Of a stretch of 64,000 nucleotides of DNA, positions 19,992-32,093 are shown one piece after another. The stretch comes from Flavobacterium sp. JAD_PAG50586_2 (GTDB lineage: Bacteria > Bacteroidota > Bacteroidia > Flavobacteriales > Flavobacteriaceae): assembly GCA_023213215.1 (NCBI GenBank), contig CP096136.1, positions 372,001 to 436,000 of the forward strand, written 5' to 3'. The notes under the pieces were generated by a model that saw only the letters and a list, made by a program, of their open reading frames with translations, was not told the DNA's origin and did not search any database. The position numbers and the translations under genes are program-made. The first letter of the stretch is position 1. Each line of letters opens with the position of its first letter.

Positions 19992-20128
19992 AACACATAA
20001 CAGCGCATAAAACTTATGGCTGGTTTTCAGTTGCTTGAACTCTATTTTTCACGAAAAACATTATCTTAGCCGAGGCAACTCAGCTCGCTTCGCCGCCACA
20101 AGCTCTATGCACTGAACGTTATAAGAAA
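19992..20128 (+). repeat. attC-like recombination site, plus-strand array
   Basis: Starts AACACATAAC (R''-like) and ends GAACGTTATAAG (R'-like). The inner arms GCGCATAAAACTTATGGC and GCCGCCACAAGCTCTATGC pair imperfectly, with extrahelical bases, as in attC hairpins. The first ten bases are complementary to the start of the same cassette at 19430-19439. Confidence 0.65.
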
Positions 20129-20192
20129 CCCTATTCGCGTTTCTGCCCAAAATTAAGTACATTGCGGGAATATAATCTTTACAATAGTAAAT

Positions 20193-20728
20193 ATGAATTT
20201 AAATCCTTGGCATGACGTAAGTTTTGGCGAAAAAGCTCCAAAAGTAATCAATGGTATTATAGAAATTCCAAAAGGAAACAGAGCTAAATATGAACTTGAT
20301 AAGGAAAGTGGAATGCTCAAATTAGACAGGGTACTTTTCTCATCAGTATATTATCCAGCCAATTACGGCTTTATTCCAAGAACATATTGTGACGATAATG
20401 ACCCATTAGACATCCTAATAATTTCTCAAATTGACATCGTACCTATGTGTATTGTTTCCGCAAAAGTAATCGGCGTTATGCGAATGATTGATGGCGGAGA
20501 AGCAGATGATAAAATTATTGCTGTTGCAGAAGGAGATACAAGTGTCAACCACATTAACGATATTTCTGAATTGCCTAATCATTTCATATCTGAACTTAAA
20601 AGCTTTTTGAAGACTATAAAAAACTCGAAAACAAACAAGTGGTAGTTGAACAGTTTCAAAATCGAGAAATTGCTGAACAAATTTTGGAAAAAGCCATTCA
20701 AGATTATAAAAACAAATTCGAACATTAG
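20193..20728 (+). CDS. ppa: inorganic pyrophosphatase (frameshifted in this sequence)
   Basis: Hydrolyses pyrophosphate to drive biosynthesis. Family I soluble PPase: [17 protein letters not shown], then [13 protein letters not shown], then the signature DNDPLDILI with the metal-binding aspartates, and DDKIIAV. A T5 run at about 20604 (T6 expected) breaks the frame; corrected, the C-terminus reads [42 protein letters not shown], ending at 20728, about 178 residues. It follows the last attC-like site of the plus-strand array and is probably the first chromosomal gene beyond it. Confidence 0.88.
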
Positions 20729-20744
20729 TATTCGGGCTTCCTTT

Positions 20745-20782
20745 AACAAAGAACTGTGCTTAAAAACAAATAAAAGTTGATT
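20745..20782 (-). mobile_element. remnant of an IS110-type right end
   Basis: AACAAAGAACTGTGCTTAAA and the following AACAAATAAAAGTTGAT are the reverse complement of the right end of the IS at 48365-48407, with a few mismatches. No transposase sequence is attached, so only the end remains. Confidence 0.7.
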
Positions 20783-20860
20783 ACCTTTAAACTAATTATT
20801 ATAAATAGTTACTGAAGTCAGATGGCGGAAGGTTAACAGTCATGGTAATACCCTTGAATC

Positions 20861-21031
20861 ATGAGTAAATATAATCCCTTGTGGCAGCATATCAGGAAGA
20901 ATGGCGGGCAATCAATTAAATTATCTTTTGATGAAATAAAGAATATAACCGGAATTCCAATAGACCATTCATTTTTGAATTATAAAAAGGAATTGCTTGA
21001 ATATGGTTATGAGGTAAAAAAATTTCATTGA
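20861..21031 (+). CDS. small protein, DUF7662-like
   Basis: 56 residues: MSKYNPLWQHIRKNGGQSIK, then LSFDEIKNITGIPID, ending EYGYEVKKFH. The order PLW...L/KLSFxEIxxIxGxPxxxS...GYxV is that of small DUF7662 proteins found near restriction or mobile genes. It is too short for length-based ORF calling; the frame and codon use look genuine, but the ribosome site is weak. Confidence 0.55.
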   Translation: MSKYNPLWQHIRKNGGQSIKLSFDEIKNITGIPIDHSFLNYKKELLEYGYEVKKFH

Positions 21032-21115
21032 AAGATAAAACAGTCCTTTTTCAAAAGATTAATTAATCAACGACTACAAAATAAAAAAAGCCCAACTTAA
21101 ATTGCTCTTTTTTAT

Positions 21116-21203
21116 ACTTTGCAACTCTGCAACTTTGCTACTCTGCAACTTTGCTACTCTGCAACTTTGCTACTCTGCAACTTTACTACCCTGCAACTCT
21201 TCA
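21116..21203. repeat. 16-bp tandem repeat, about 4-5 copies
   Basis: The unit GCAACTTTGCTACTCT repeats with few changes directly before the stop of the 21205 gene. It looks like a short minisatellite. Confidence 0.75.
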
Positions 21204-21204
21204 A

Positions 21205-21447
21205 TTACCGGAACACCAAATTGAATCCATATTCAGAAACCACAAGTTTGTGGGTAGTACCAAACATTACATACTTGTCAATCATCATCTGCGTTTCTTC
21301 CGCCGATGGGAAAGCCTGTTCAAAAAGCCCAGGTGTCAGGTCAAAAAATAAAGCGGGATCATCTATTTTCTCACCTCTATAAAAATACTCAAGCAGTATC
21401 GGGTTATCGATACTCTGGCAATAGTCAAAAACAAGAGCTATACACAT
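21205..21447 (-). CDS. conserved 80-residue hypothetical protein (paralogue of the one at 5923)
   Basis: 80 residues, homologous end to end with the 5923-6165 protein (YFYRGEKIDDPALFF, EETQMMIDKYVMFGTTHKLVVSE, GFNLVF). No signal peptide. As with its paralogue, the next gene upstream on its other side is a large T9SS surface protein on the same strand, here separated by a terminator. Function unknown. Confidence 0.6.
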   Translation of the reverse strand: MCIALVFDYCQSIDNPILLEYFYRGEKIDDPALFFDLTPGLFEQAFPSAEETQMMIDKYVMFGTTHKLVVSEYGFNLVFR

Positions 21448-21649
21448 TAGGTTACATTATTATGATTTGGGACTATAAAGGTAGTACCTATTTCAATTAC
21501 CATAGCCTATATGGATGTTAAAAAAAGAACAGTTCATCGAAAACTTTGCAGGATATTAAGGTAAGATCAACACGCTACATTCAATCTCCTCCAATCCCGA
21601 TAGTACAGACCTGTAATTGTTTCCACATTCCTCCGGTAGGGAAACAATC

Positions 21650-21690
21650 AAAAAAAAGCCCCGATTAAATCAGGGCTCATTTTTAATTCT
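21650..21690 (-). terminator. terminator of the giant adhesin gene
   Basis: AAAGCCCCGATT / AATCAGGGCTCATTTT makes a GC-rich stem flanked by A and T runs, 15 bases past the stop of the giant gene. Confidence 0.8.
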
Positions 21691-21704
21691 TAATTTTTAA
21701 TTGT

Positions 21705-24700
21705 TTATCGCTTCAGCGTAAAGTGCGCCTTAAACTGCCTCATAGCCGAATTCTCCTCAAAGTCCACCGTAAACCAGTAATCATCCGATGGCAGGAGGTG
21801 TCCGTTGTACGTTCCGTCCCAACCCGCTCCTTTAGAGCTGATCTGTTTGAGAAGCTTCCCGTAACGGTCAAAGATGAAAATCTTAGCCGCAGGCTGTCCC
21901 TGCAGTCCCCAGATGTTCCACGTATCGTGTATACCATCCCCGTTCGGAGTGAAATAATGCGGATAATCGATGATGTTTACATTACCGATAATCAGTTCCT
22001 CACAGCTGTAGGCAATACCTCCCTCGGTATCCCACACATGGATGGTGTGCTCCACGCCGATGCTGACGTTCTCAAACACATTACTGGTCTGTCTCGGCCC
22101 GTCATCAAGGCTGTATTCATACGTTCCGTATCCCTCAGCGATTACCGTTATGATCTGTTGGTTACTAAAGGCATTGGTTACCGTATACCCTATCGTACCT
22201 GATGGTATAACCGCAGGACCTGACTGTATCACATCAAAAGGAGCTGATGTAGTATCACATCCCAATGCACTGATGCTTGTTACATGCACCGTATAGCTTC
22301 TGGTAGCTCCGCCTGTGGCTGGTGTATCCACCGTATAGGTAGGGTTTGTGCCTATCACAACCGTAGGGTTCGCGGCCTCAAACCACTCAAAGGTATAATC
22401 CGACGTATTGGTAATACCGCTGTCCAGTGTCAGTGGCCGTATCACAGCTCCCGTTACAAAGTCAACACAGATGGTAGTCACTCCGTTTGGCGTGTTTATG
22501 ATAGGATTCGGATAACGCTCCACATTTATTACAATGGTCGCCAGGGCATAACAGTATGGCGTAATGCTGTTGCTGCTGTTCTCTACCTTAACCCAGATCG
22601 TATCGGTATCTGGATCGGTAATGTAGGCCAATTCCTCTGCTGCCGTCAGCGGGTTGGTGCCTGCATCGGCATCGGCCTGCGTCCTGTAATAGCTCACAAG
22701 GAACACAGCCGGGTTCTGCCCGTTTAATATCGCTGTCTCGAACTGCGTCAGGTCAATCTCATATACACCGTCGTAAGGATCGGCATAGGTATCACAGGTC
22801 TCAAAAGGCGGTGGGCTGGTAGCCGTAGCATAAGCCTCCACGGCAAGGGTCAGTACCCCTGTCGCATTCACACAGCCGGTGGCATTGTTCACCACACGGA
22901 TGTAGATATTCTGGGTTGTTGGGGTTACATTAGGATAAGGTGATACCAAAGGCGCCGTACCTGAAGCGGCATTGCCCGGTGTCAGGTGGTAAGTTATCGT
23001 ATAGTCTGCCGGCTGCTGGTTGGTGGTCGCCGTTCCCAGTATAAGCGGTGCCAGTATCGGATTGGTCAGGTCAAACAGTGCCAGTCCGTCGGCATTGTCA
23101 TCACACATCCTGTAAGGAGCCAGTGGCTGTATAACCGTCGGAAGCGGATTAACCGTTAAGGCCTGCTCCACCAAAACATAACAGTGGTTGCCCAGATAAT
23201 CCACACGGTTGTTCTCCACACGGATCCATACATTGCTGCCAACCAAGGCTGATGTTGGGGTCATGATCTCATTCTGTGGCAGCTGTGCATCAGCCAGTGT
23301 ACGGTAGTAATGCAGGGTAAGGTTCGGATCACTGTTTTTGATATATGCCTCATTTACCGTCAGATCAAACAGCTCCAGCATATCCCCAGGATTGTTGTCA
23401 TCGCATTTAGGGGCCAGTGCCGGTGGGTTGGTACGCGGTGTCGGTATCGGAAGTACCCGGATATCAAGGGTCGTGATGCTCTTACAGCCGTCGGCCGTTG
23501 TCACTACAACGCCAAGGGTCTGTACCGCAGGGTGCTGCGGGTTCATATTCTGGTAAGCGGTTGGTGTCGTGATTTCTGTTCCGGCAACTCCTGCCTGTGC
23601 CAAAGCAAGGCTTGGGTAATAGGTTACCGTCTGTCCACCCGGAGCTATCTCAAGGTTCTTCACCGTTAAGTCAAATACATGGTACTGGTCGTTCGGGTTC
23701 GCATCATCATCACACACGCTCAGTGGCGTTGGGAAAGTAAGCAGCAGCGGGGTATTGATTACAAGGAAGAACGATCCGGTATTGAAACACTGCGTGGCGT
23801 TGTTCTCTACCCTTACCCATATCTGCTCGCCGTCAGATCCAAAATAGCTGTTGGCAGGGATAATTTCACCTGTTGGTGTTTCTGCATTAAGCTGGCTGGT
23901 ATAATACGTAACGGTATAGTTCGTTGCCGGTAAAGGCTGCTGCGACAGTACATCAGGTGTTCTCTGGGTCAGGTCCACCAGCTTGGTGGCACTCTGCGGA
24001 TTATTGTCATCATCACATACCACAATATCATTAAGCGATATCGGGGCTATAGGGCTCGGATCCACCATAAGCTGTATCGGCATAACCGTGAAGCAGTGCG
24101 TAACATTATCCTCTGCCCTTACATAAAGAAGCTGCATAAACGGATCATTGTTACAGTAAGGCTGGGTAGGGTCAATATCCGTAGCGGTATTGGCCGTAGC
24201 GGCATCGGTTGGTGTTTCATAGAACGTAAGCGTATAATTGGCGCCCTGAAGGATGTCCGGTATCAGGGTAGACAGATCAAAGCCACAGCTGAAGCCATCC
24301 TGGTTGTCATCACAGATAGTGTAAGGCTGCGCCGGTGGTATTGGTGTGGGTAGCGGCTCTACCCTTAAATCCATCGTGGAGATTACAAAACAGCCCGTCG
24401 TACGGTTGGTGATAATGATACCTATGGTCTGTACATACGGGATGGCGTTTTCATACATCAGGTTGGTAATCTCATTGGTGCGGTTCTGCGCATCGCCAAG
24501 GCTTCGCCAGAACGTTACATCCATACCGCCCTGCCCAAGCAGGATATCGGTTATCTTACTGCCCAGGTTAAAGGTCTCATACCCGATGCTCGACTGGTCG
24601 GTATCACAAAGCGAATACTGGGGATAGTTCGGCTGAAGCGAGTTCGGTAACGGATTCACTACAAGGTTCAGTGTTACGATATCAAAACAGCCCGTAGCCG

Positions 24701-27700
24701 TCGTCTCCACCCTTACGTAAAGTGTGGTATTCCCGCTAAGGTAATTGGTGATTCCGGCAATCGCATTGGACGGAGCCTGGGCATCCGGTAAGTTGGTGTA
24801 GAAGGTCACGGTAGTCAGTGCAGGGTTGATGCTCCCCAGTATCTCAGGAATCCTCGTTGTAAGGTCAAATACCTCAACACCCGCAGGGGCGGAATAATCA
24901 CACAGTTCATAGTCCGCTGGCTCGGTAGCCTCAGGCGTTGGGTTGACATTCAGTTTCAGCTGGACATAATTCGCACAGCCCGTCAATGTATAGAACACGC
25001 GAACATAGATAATCTGTGACCATGGATCGATATTGTCATAAGGGCTTACAAGCCCATTGGCGCCAATATAGGCATCATCCGGTGTCTCATGGAAGGTAAC
25101 CGTTACATTCGGATCCAGGGTACCTCCCTGTATCTCCAAAATCTTACTGTCCAGGTCAAAGACACCAAAACCGTCATTGTTCGGATCGCAGTACTGCAAA
25201 GCGGTCGGTGTTACCGCAAGTGGACCCTGGGTTACCCTTAGCAGTTGCGTAGTGGTCGAATAACAGCCAGTCGCATCATTCTGTAGGCGGATGATGATAA
25301 CATCGCCTTCATTGCCTGTATACGACGTAGGGGTTAGAATCGGATTAAACGGAGTCTGTGCTTCGGCCAATGTACGGAAATAGCTTATCGTAAATCCCGG
25401 TAAACCTCCCTTGACAAATCCCTCATTAACCGTAAGGTCAAACTGAGCCGTTAGCGTGGTTCCGTTGCTGCATTCAAATATCGCAGGTGGTGTGTTGGCA
25501 ACCGGCAGCGGATTGACAATCAGGTCAAAGGTTCCCGTTGTGTTACAGCCCGTAGCGTTATCCCGTATATTGATCCAGATCTGCTGCAGTGGAGTAACGA
25601 TATTCTGATAAAGGTTCGACAGCGGATTGTTCTGTGTCTGGGCATCTGTCAATGACTCGTAATACGTTATTGTGACGTTCGGCTGAGAATTGGCAATCTC
25701 AACACTTTTGCTGCCTAAATTAAAGATCTCAACGCCATCGCCGGGATTTGTGTAATCACACAATTCGTAATCTGTTATGACCGGATTTGGTAGGGGGATT
25801 GGGTTGATTATTAAATCAAATGTGGTAGTTGAATAACATAAAGGTGCACTAGGATTAAATACCCTAACATATATGGTCTGACTTCCCGAATCTATATTAC
25901 AATACAAAGGTATCGCAGGTATTGGATTTCCACCCGTACTTGCATCAGTCGGTGTTTCGTGATATGTAATGTCAACATTTGGATCAGTTGAAATTTCTAT
26001 ATCTTTAGTAGTCAAATCAAAAGCACAATAGAGTCCATCATTGTTCAAGCTATCATCACAAACCACATAGTTGGTAGGTGTACCAATAATTGGTGCTGCA
26101 ATTACAGTTACGGTAGCCGTTCCACTCTGATTTTGAGAACAGGTTGTTGAACTGCTGTCTTCTACGCCGACCAAATTATAAATATAAGTAGTAGCAGCTG
26201 CTGTTGATGGAATTGGTAAACTTACACTACTTGCAGTAGCAGAGGCTGTAGTAATCTGCATAGGGACAGTGTCACGTGTATAGAAAAAAGTATACGGCGG
26301 TGTACCATTGGCTCCCGTAAAAGTAATGCTAGGAGCAGCAGCACCCATACATACCGCAGTTGTTCCTGAAATAATAGCTGTAGGCAGCGGATTAACTGTT
26401 ACAGTAGCCGTACCGGATTGATTTTGCGAACAGGCAAGAGTACCAGAATCCTGAACACTAATTAGTGTATAAGTAAGTACACCCGCAGTTGCCGTTGGTA
26501 CAGAAACAGTAAATATATTTCCTGTACTTGGTCCTGTAGTTATTGTTGTGGCGCCGCCATCTGTACTATAAACAAATGTGTAAGGTGCGGTTCCGTTAGC
26601 TCCTGTGAAAGTGATATTAGGATTAGGGTCGTCCTTACATACACTTGTTGTCCCTGAGATGGTGGCCGTAGGCAATGGTATAACTGTTATACTTGCACTA
26701 CCCGATTGATTTTGTGAACAGACTGGCGTTCCAGCACTTTGCACACTAACTAATGTATAAGTAACTGTACCTACATTCGCAGTAGAAGCTGGGACAGTTA
26801 TAGTATTACCTATGCTAGGCGGAGTTGTTATGGTGGTTGCTCCCCCGTCTGTGCTATAGACAAAAGTGTAAGGAGCGGTTCCATTTGCACCCGTAAACGT
26901 AATATTTGGACTCGGAGCATCCTTACACACAGAAATAGTTCCGGATATGGTTGCGGTTGGTAAAGGATTGACAGTCACTATTGCCGTACCTGATTGATTT
27001 TGAGAACACGCAAGAGTACTAGACTCCTGAACACTAATTAATGTATAAGTAAATACGCCCGCAGTTGCCGTTGGCACAGGAATGGTTAATGTATTTCCTG
27101 TACTTGGTCCTGTTGTTATTGTTGTGGTACCGCCATCTGTACTATAAACAAACGTATAAGGTGCGGTTCCGTTGGCTCCTGTGAAAGTGATATTAGGATT
27201 AGCGTCGTCCTTACATACAGTGGTTGTCCCTGAGATAGTGGCCGTAGGCAATGGAATAACTGTTACACTTGCACTTCCTGATTGATTTTGTGAACAGATT
27301 GGCGTTCCAGAACTTTGCACGCTAATTAATGTATAAGTAACTGTACCTACATTCGCAGTAGAAGCTGGAACAGTTATAGTATTACCTATGCTAGGAGGAG
27401 TTGTTATGGTGGTTGCTCCCCGTCTGTGCTATAGACAAAAGTGTAAGGTGCAGTTCCATTTGCACCCGTAAATGTAATATTTGGACTCGGAGCATCTTTA
27501 CACACAGAAATAGTTCCGGATATGGTTGCTGTTGGTAAAGGATTAACAGTTACTGTTGCCGTACCGGATTGATTTTGAGAACATGCAGGCGGACCTGAAT
27601 CCTCAACACTTATCAAGGTATAAGTAAATACGCCCGCTGTTGCTGTTGACACAGGAATGGTCAATGTATTTCCTGTACTTGGTCCTGTAGTTATTGTTGT

Positions 27701-30700
27701 GGCACCACCATCTGTACTGTAAACAAACGTATATGGTGCGGTTCCATCGGCTCCTGTGAAAGTGATATTAGGACTAGCGTCGTCTTTACATACTGTCCTC
27801 GTCCCTGAGATTGTAGCAGTAGGTAGTGGTTTTACAGTCAAGGTAAAAGTCTCTGTGGCATATTGTGTTGGAGCTATATTCTCCTCCATTCTTATCCAAA
27901 TAGTCTGCGGATTAGAAGTATTGTTGTAGCCACTAATCGGACTTATCGGATTTATATCATCATTTGCATCAGTTAAACTTGTATGGTATGTTATCGTATA
28001 ATCAGTTGGACTGTTTGTTCCTAATGCGATTGCTGTTTGAGAGGTTAAATTAAATGTAGTACTTCCATCGGCAGAACTATCATCACAGAGAACCAGATCT
28101 GGAACATCTTCAACCACTACTGAACAATTGTCATAAATCAAATCAAACGGTTTTACGACCCTACAGTTAGAACTATTTAAATAAATACAGGCCCAAACAG
28201 GATAAGTTCCGAAGTTAATACCTGGAGAATATGCTGCTGGATTTGCAATTGGATTACTACCGGTATTGGCTTCAACCGCACTGGTATGGTAGCTAATTTC
28301 ATAATCTAACGGGTTCAGTGATCCTAAAATAATACCATCATTAACAGTAAGGTCAAAAATATTTGTACATCTTGTGATATCTACTGGAGTACCTGTCAAA
28401 TCAGGTGTCACATTTAAGGTTTGTGTTGTTGTTGCCGTTTGTGGGACTCCACATACATTAAAAACAGTTTGCAATGTATAAGTAGTGGTCACAGTAGGAC
28501 AAACCTGAATGGTTGGTCCAGTACCTATTTGGTTTCCTGCTGAAACAGGGCCTTCATACCAATTTATCGTTTGAGAAACAGGTGGACCCGTTGGCGTAAA
28601 TCTCCATGCTTCAGAAACGTTATCAGAATTAGTGGGATTTGTTGGAGTGGGATCTGTACTAAATGGAGCTGCATTTCTACCAGGTGCGGCGACACCTTGT
28701 GCTCCTGTACCATCGATTACACCTATTGTACCATTTCCATTGTTCCAACCAGTACAGGCTACCCTTCTTTGCACATATACTTCAATTATATTGGAGACCT
28801 CATACAAAACAATTTGACTAGTCGAAAGACCTATAGTATTCCCACACGAGAATTGAGGACAATTAGTGAAATTAGCAATAAATTTCCGGCAAGGATAAGT
28901 ACCAATAACATTATAATTAACACTTATTTGAGTACCAGGCGGTGGTGTGACAGAAAAATCAGTATCCTGATAAACACCAAATATTGCATTTGTTATCGGG
29001 AAAGTAGTACTAGGTATTGTTTGGTTATATTGCCAAGGACAAAAATCGCCGGCAGCAAATAGAGCTGGATTCGGAAAGTGAATTACTTGATTAGTTCCAA
29101 CATTTAACTGCGTGTAATTTTGACCATAAAAACAAAAGTTCATACCTGCAGGAAAACTAAATGGCGCAGACCAATCGTCATCACCAATAGGACCTCCAGG
29201 AAGAATATTATTCCATGTTGGGTTTTCGAAAGCTGCCTGTGGACAATACGGAATTGAAGCAACACTATAACTTGTAGTAGAAGGCACGGGTGAAACATCA
29301 GCCTGCAGTGTTCTACACTCTCCTGGTGTACATAAAGTCAAATCTAAAGGCCTGGTTCCCGGCGCAGGAACTGTTCCAACAGTTGCACAACCATTTGGAA
29401 CCACATTCACAGTTAAAGTAATATTAAGAGGGGCTGTTGTACATCCGGTTAAGAAACTTCGGATTTCCGTTAAGGTATACACTACCGATTCGTTCAGTAT
29501 TGGGGTTGTAAAAACTACTGAGCCAGTGAGAGGAATATTGATTGGCCCTGTTGCCGGAGTCACAGTTGGATTAGTGAAAGTAACCGTAGAAAATGCTGTC
29601 CCAACAATGGTAAACGAAGCCGTGTTACCTGGACAGATTGTTACTGTTGCACTTGGATTCGGGCTTGTAACAACTGGTTTTGAAACTACGATATTTATAT
29701 TTGCCGTAGCAGTACAGCCTGCGCCATTTGCACCTGTAACCAAATACGTTGCACCCGCATCAGGAACATTTGTGGCATAAACCACAGCTCTTGAATCACC
29801 AGTGTAAGCAATAGTAGCCGCTGCATCATTAAATAAATTAGTAGTTGGTGACCATATAAGAGAGGATAATGGAGCATAGGTATAAGTTGTACCGGAGCTT
29901 GGAGTAGTAGTGTTTGCATCGTTAGGTACAGAAGTGCTGGCTGAATTCGAATTAAAAGTTATACTACTATAATTCGCCGCACTAACAGTATAACCTCCAG
30001 AAATACTATTTGATGTCTGAACGCCCATTGTCCCATAATGATACTCAATAACATTAGTAGTTTCATAAAGCCACATCTGAAAAGTGGAATTTGCAGCACC
30101 AGCAACATTTTTAGGAATAGTAACATTCCATTCTATAATAAAAATTCGGTTTGGTGCGGTTCCTGTAACTAAAACATTAACGCTTCCATTGCTCCCAGTG
30201 GCCAGATCATCCCAAAAAGGATAAAGCTTTGGTGTGTTCTGTACGTTTGTCGTGACATTATTAGGCTGACTAACGGCCACTGCTCCTCCCAATAGTAACC
30301 ATCCATCCGGAGAAACCGAAAACTGGGTATAATCTATTCCTCCAAAATTGAAATTAAATCCAATATTTGTAGCTGAAGAAGGATTGTTGTCATTTCCACT
30401 GCTAAGGATATTCGTAGCTCCAACCATTGGATTCAATGGAACGCCGGAAGCTGTACTAAATGTAAATCCAGTTGCTCTCAAAGCACTTGTTCCACCAACG
30501 CATATTGGATTTGGATTAGCAGTAACACCTAGCTGTATATCAACGCTTATTTTAACTGAACCAACAACAGTTTGTGTACAAAATGGTGGTCCAGCAGAAG
30601 TTACACTTACCAAAGAATAAACTGCTTGACTAGTAATTGCCGGTGTAGTCAATGTAGCATTTCCTGCAGCATCTAAAACAATCGTCAGATTAGCACCTCC

Positions 30701-31918
30701 GTTTATTTTATAGGTAACAGTGGCATTAGGGGTCCCTGTGAATGTAATCAAAGTAGTTGATCCATTACAGAGTGTAGTTGTTCCACTTATAGATGCTGTT
30801 GGCAAAGGATTTATGCCTACCTGAACACTTCTGCTAATTTGGGCACAAGAACCAATAGTTGATGTAACTGTATAGGTAGTAGGCACTGTTGGTGTTACTA
30901 TTGGATTTGCAATTAAAGGCGTTGTCAATGTTGGATCAGTCGGAGACGCAGTCCAGGAATAGGAAGCTGTACTTCCAGATGCAGTAAGTGTTATTGGGCT
31001 TCCGGCACAGGCTATAGCAGTATTGCTGTTGGATGTAAATATCGTTATCGTTGGCCCTACAACAACATTTGTCAATGTAGTTGTTATGGCTGTTGGCAAT
31101 GAACTATCGGTAACGGAAACAGTATAAACTCCGGGTTGTAGTCCCGAAAAAACACCCGTCAGATTATTTACATTAGTTGCTCCAGGACCTGTAATATTAT
31201 AATTAACATAGGGTGGCGTACCGCCAAAAGCACTAACAGTAACTGAACCATTATTTCCCACGCTACATACTGCATTAGTAACATTGTAAGAAATAATTAA
31301 ATCGTCCGTCAACATAAAATCATCAACAGCAAAATCATTTCCAACTCCACTGGCAATAGTGTTAGTATTCCATAATTCAATTGTGGCAGAGGTTGCAGTA
31401 GCGGTAAACGAGTAAACTACCTGTCGCCATGATTGTGCCGGAGCCGGTGCTGTAGCCGTCCCAGACAATAAAACAGGAGCTGTCCCACCTGTTACTGATA
31501 ATGAAATATTTGCCGGATTCCCTAAATTTGAAACCGATTTGATCCAATAACTGAAAAAGTAAATTGTTCCAATGTTTAAGCCGGTAACACCCGACCCTGT
31601 GTCGCCTGCCCTCCAAAAACGTGGCGATGTAGTATTGGTAGACCCATCAATAACCAACATATTACCAGTACCGGTTGTATGGTCACCTTCGGAAATATAA
31701 TTTGTAGTATTTATTAATTTTGGATTATTGACTACAGCAAAATTTCCTGGAACAGAAGTACCTGTGTAAGGAGCAGTCAACTGTGTATACCCTGCACCAT
31801 TGGTAACAAATCCAACGCCTGAACTACCTAATTCAAACCCAGGATTGGCAATTAAATTTTGTGAATTTGTATAATTAATAAATAGTAAACTTAAAAGAAG
31901 TAAAATTTTACTTTTCAT
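21705..31918 (-). CDS. giant repeat-rich adhesin with T9SS type B (gliding-associated) C-terminus (frameshifted in this sequence)
   Basis: About 3400 residues. The gene starts at 31918 with MKSKILLLLSLLFINYTNSQ (signal peptide). It breaks at a C4 run at 27417-27420, where the other copy of the repeat (about 26841) has C5; restoring one C joins the two frames. Order: carbohydrate-binding-like N-terminus (NLIANPGFELG), Ig/PKD-like strands, six 97-residue repeats between about 27836 and 26093 (TATISGTxxVCKDxxxPNITFTGANGTAPYTFVYSTDGG), about thirteen ~85-residue repeats with (V/L)CDDxxxP...FDLT...TGC, and a C-terminal type B sorting domain (YFTPNGDGIHDTWNI...FIFDRYGKLLKQ...FTLKR). Base composition is clearly more GC-rich from 21.7 to about 25.77 kb. 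Probably a surface adhesin exported by T9SS and linked to gliding. Confidence 0.85.
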
Positions 31919-32047
31919 AATGGCAAGTTTTTGGTAGGTATTTTATTTTTTTGGAGCGTAATTTACATAAATTTAACAGAATCACAACCCTCAAAATTGA
32001 ATATTTTAAATATTAACACTTTAAAGTTTATATTGAATTTTATTATT

Positions 32048-32055
32048 TATCTTTG
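32048..32055 (+). promoter_or_regulatory. putative -7 element of folE
   Basis: TATCTTTG matches the Bacteroidota TAnnTTTG motif 38 bases before the folE start. No -33 TTG lies at the usual distance, so this is weak. Confidence 0.35.
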
Positions 32056-32093
32056 TGTTTTGAATTTAAAAACCCAAATTAACAGAGACTTTA

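Noticed and set aside
21116-21203. CRISPR or attachment site
   Set aside because: A simple 16-bp tandem repeat without spacers or flanking symmetry.
22042-31616. Many plus-strand and alternate-frame ORFs over the giant adhesin and over 6390-10735
   Set aside because: They are shadows of long, stop-poor, low-complexity coding sequence.
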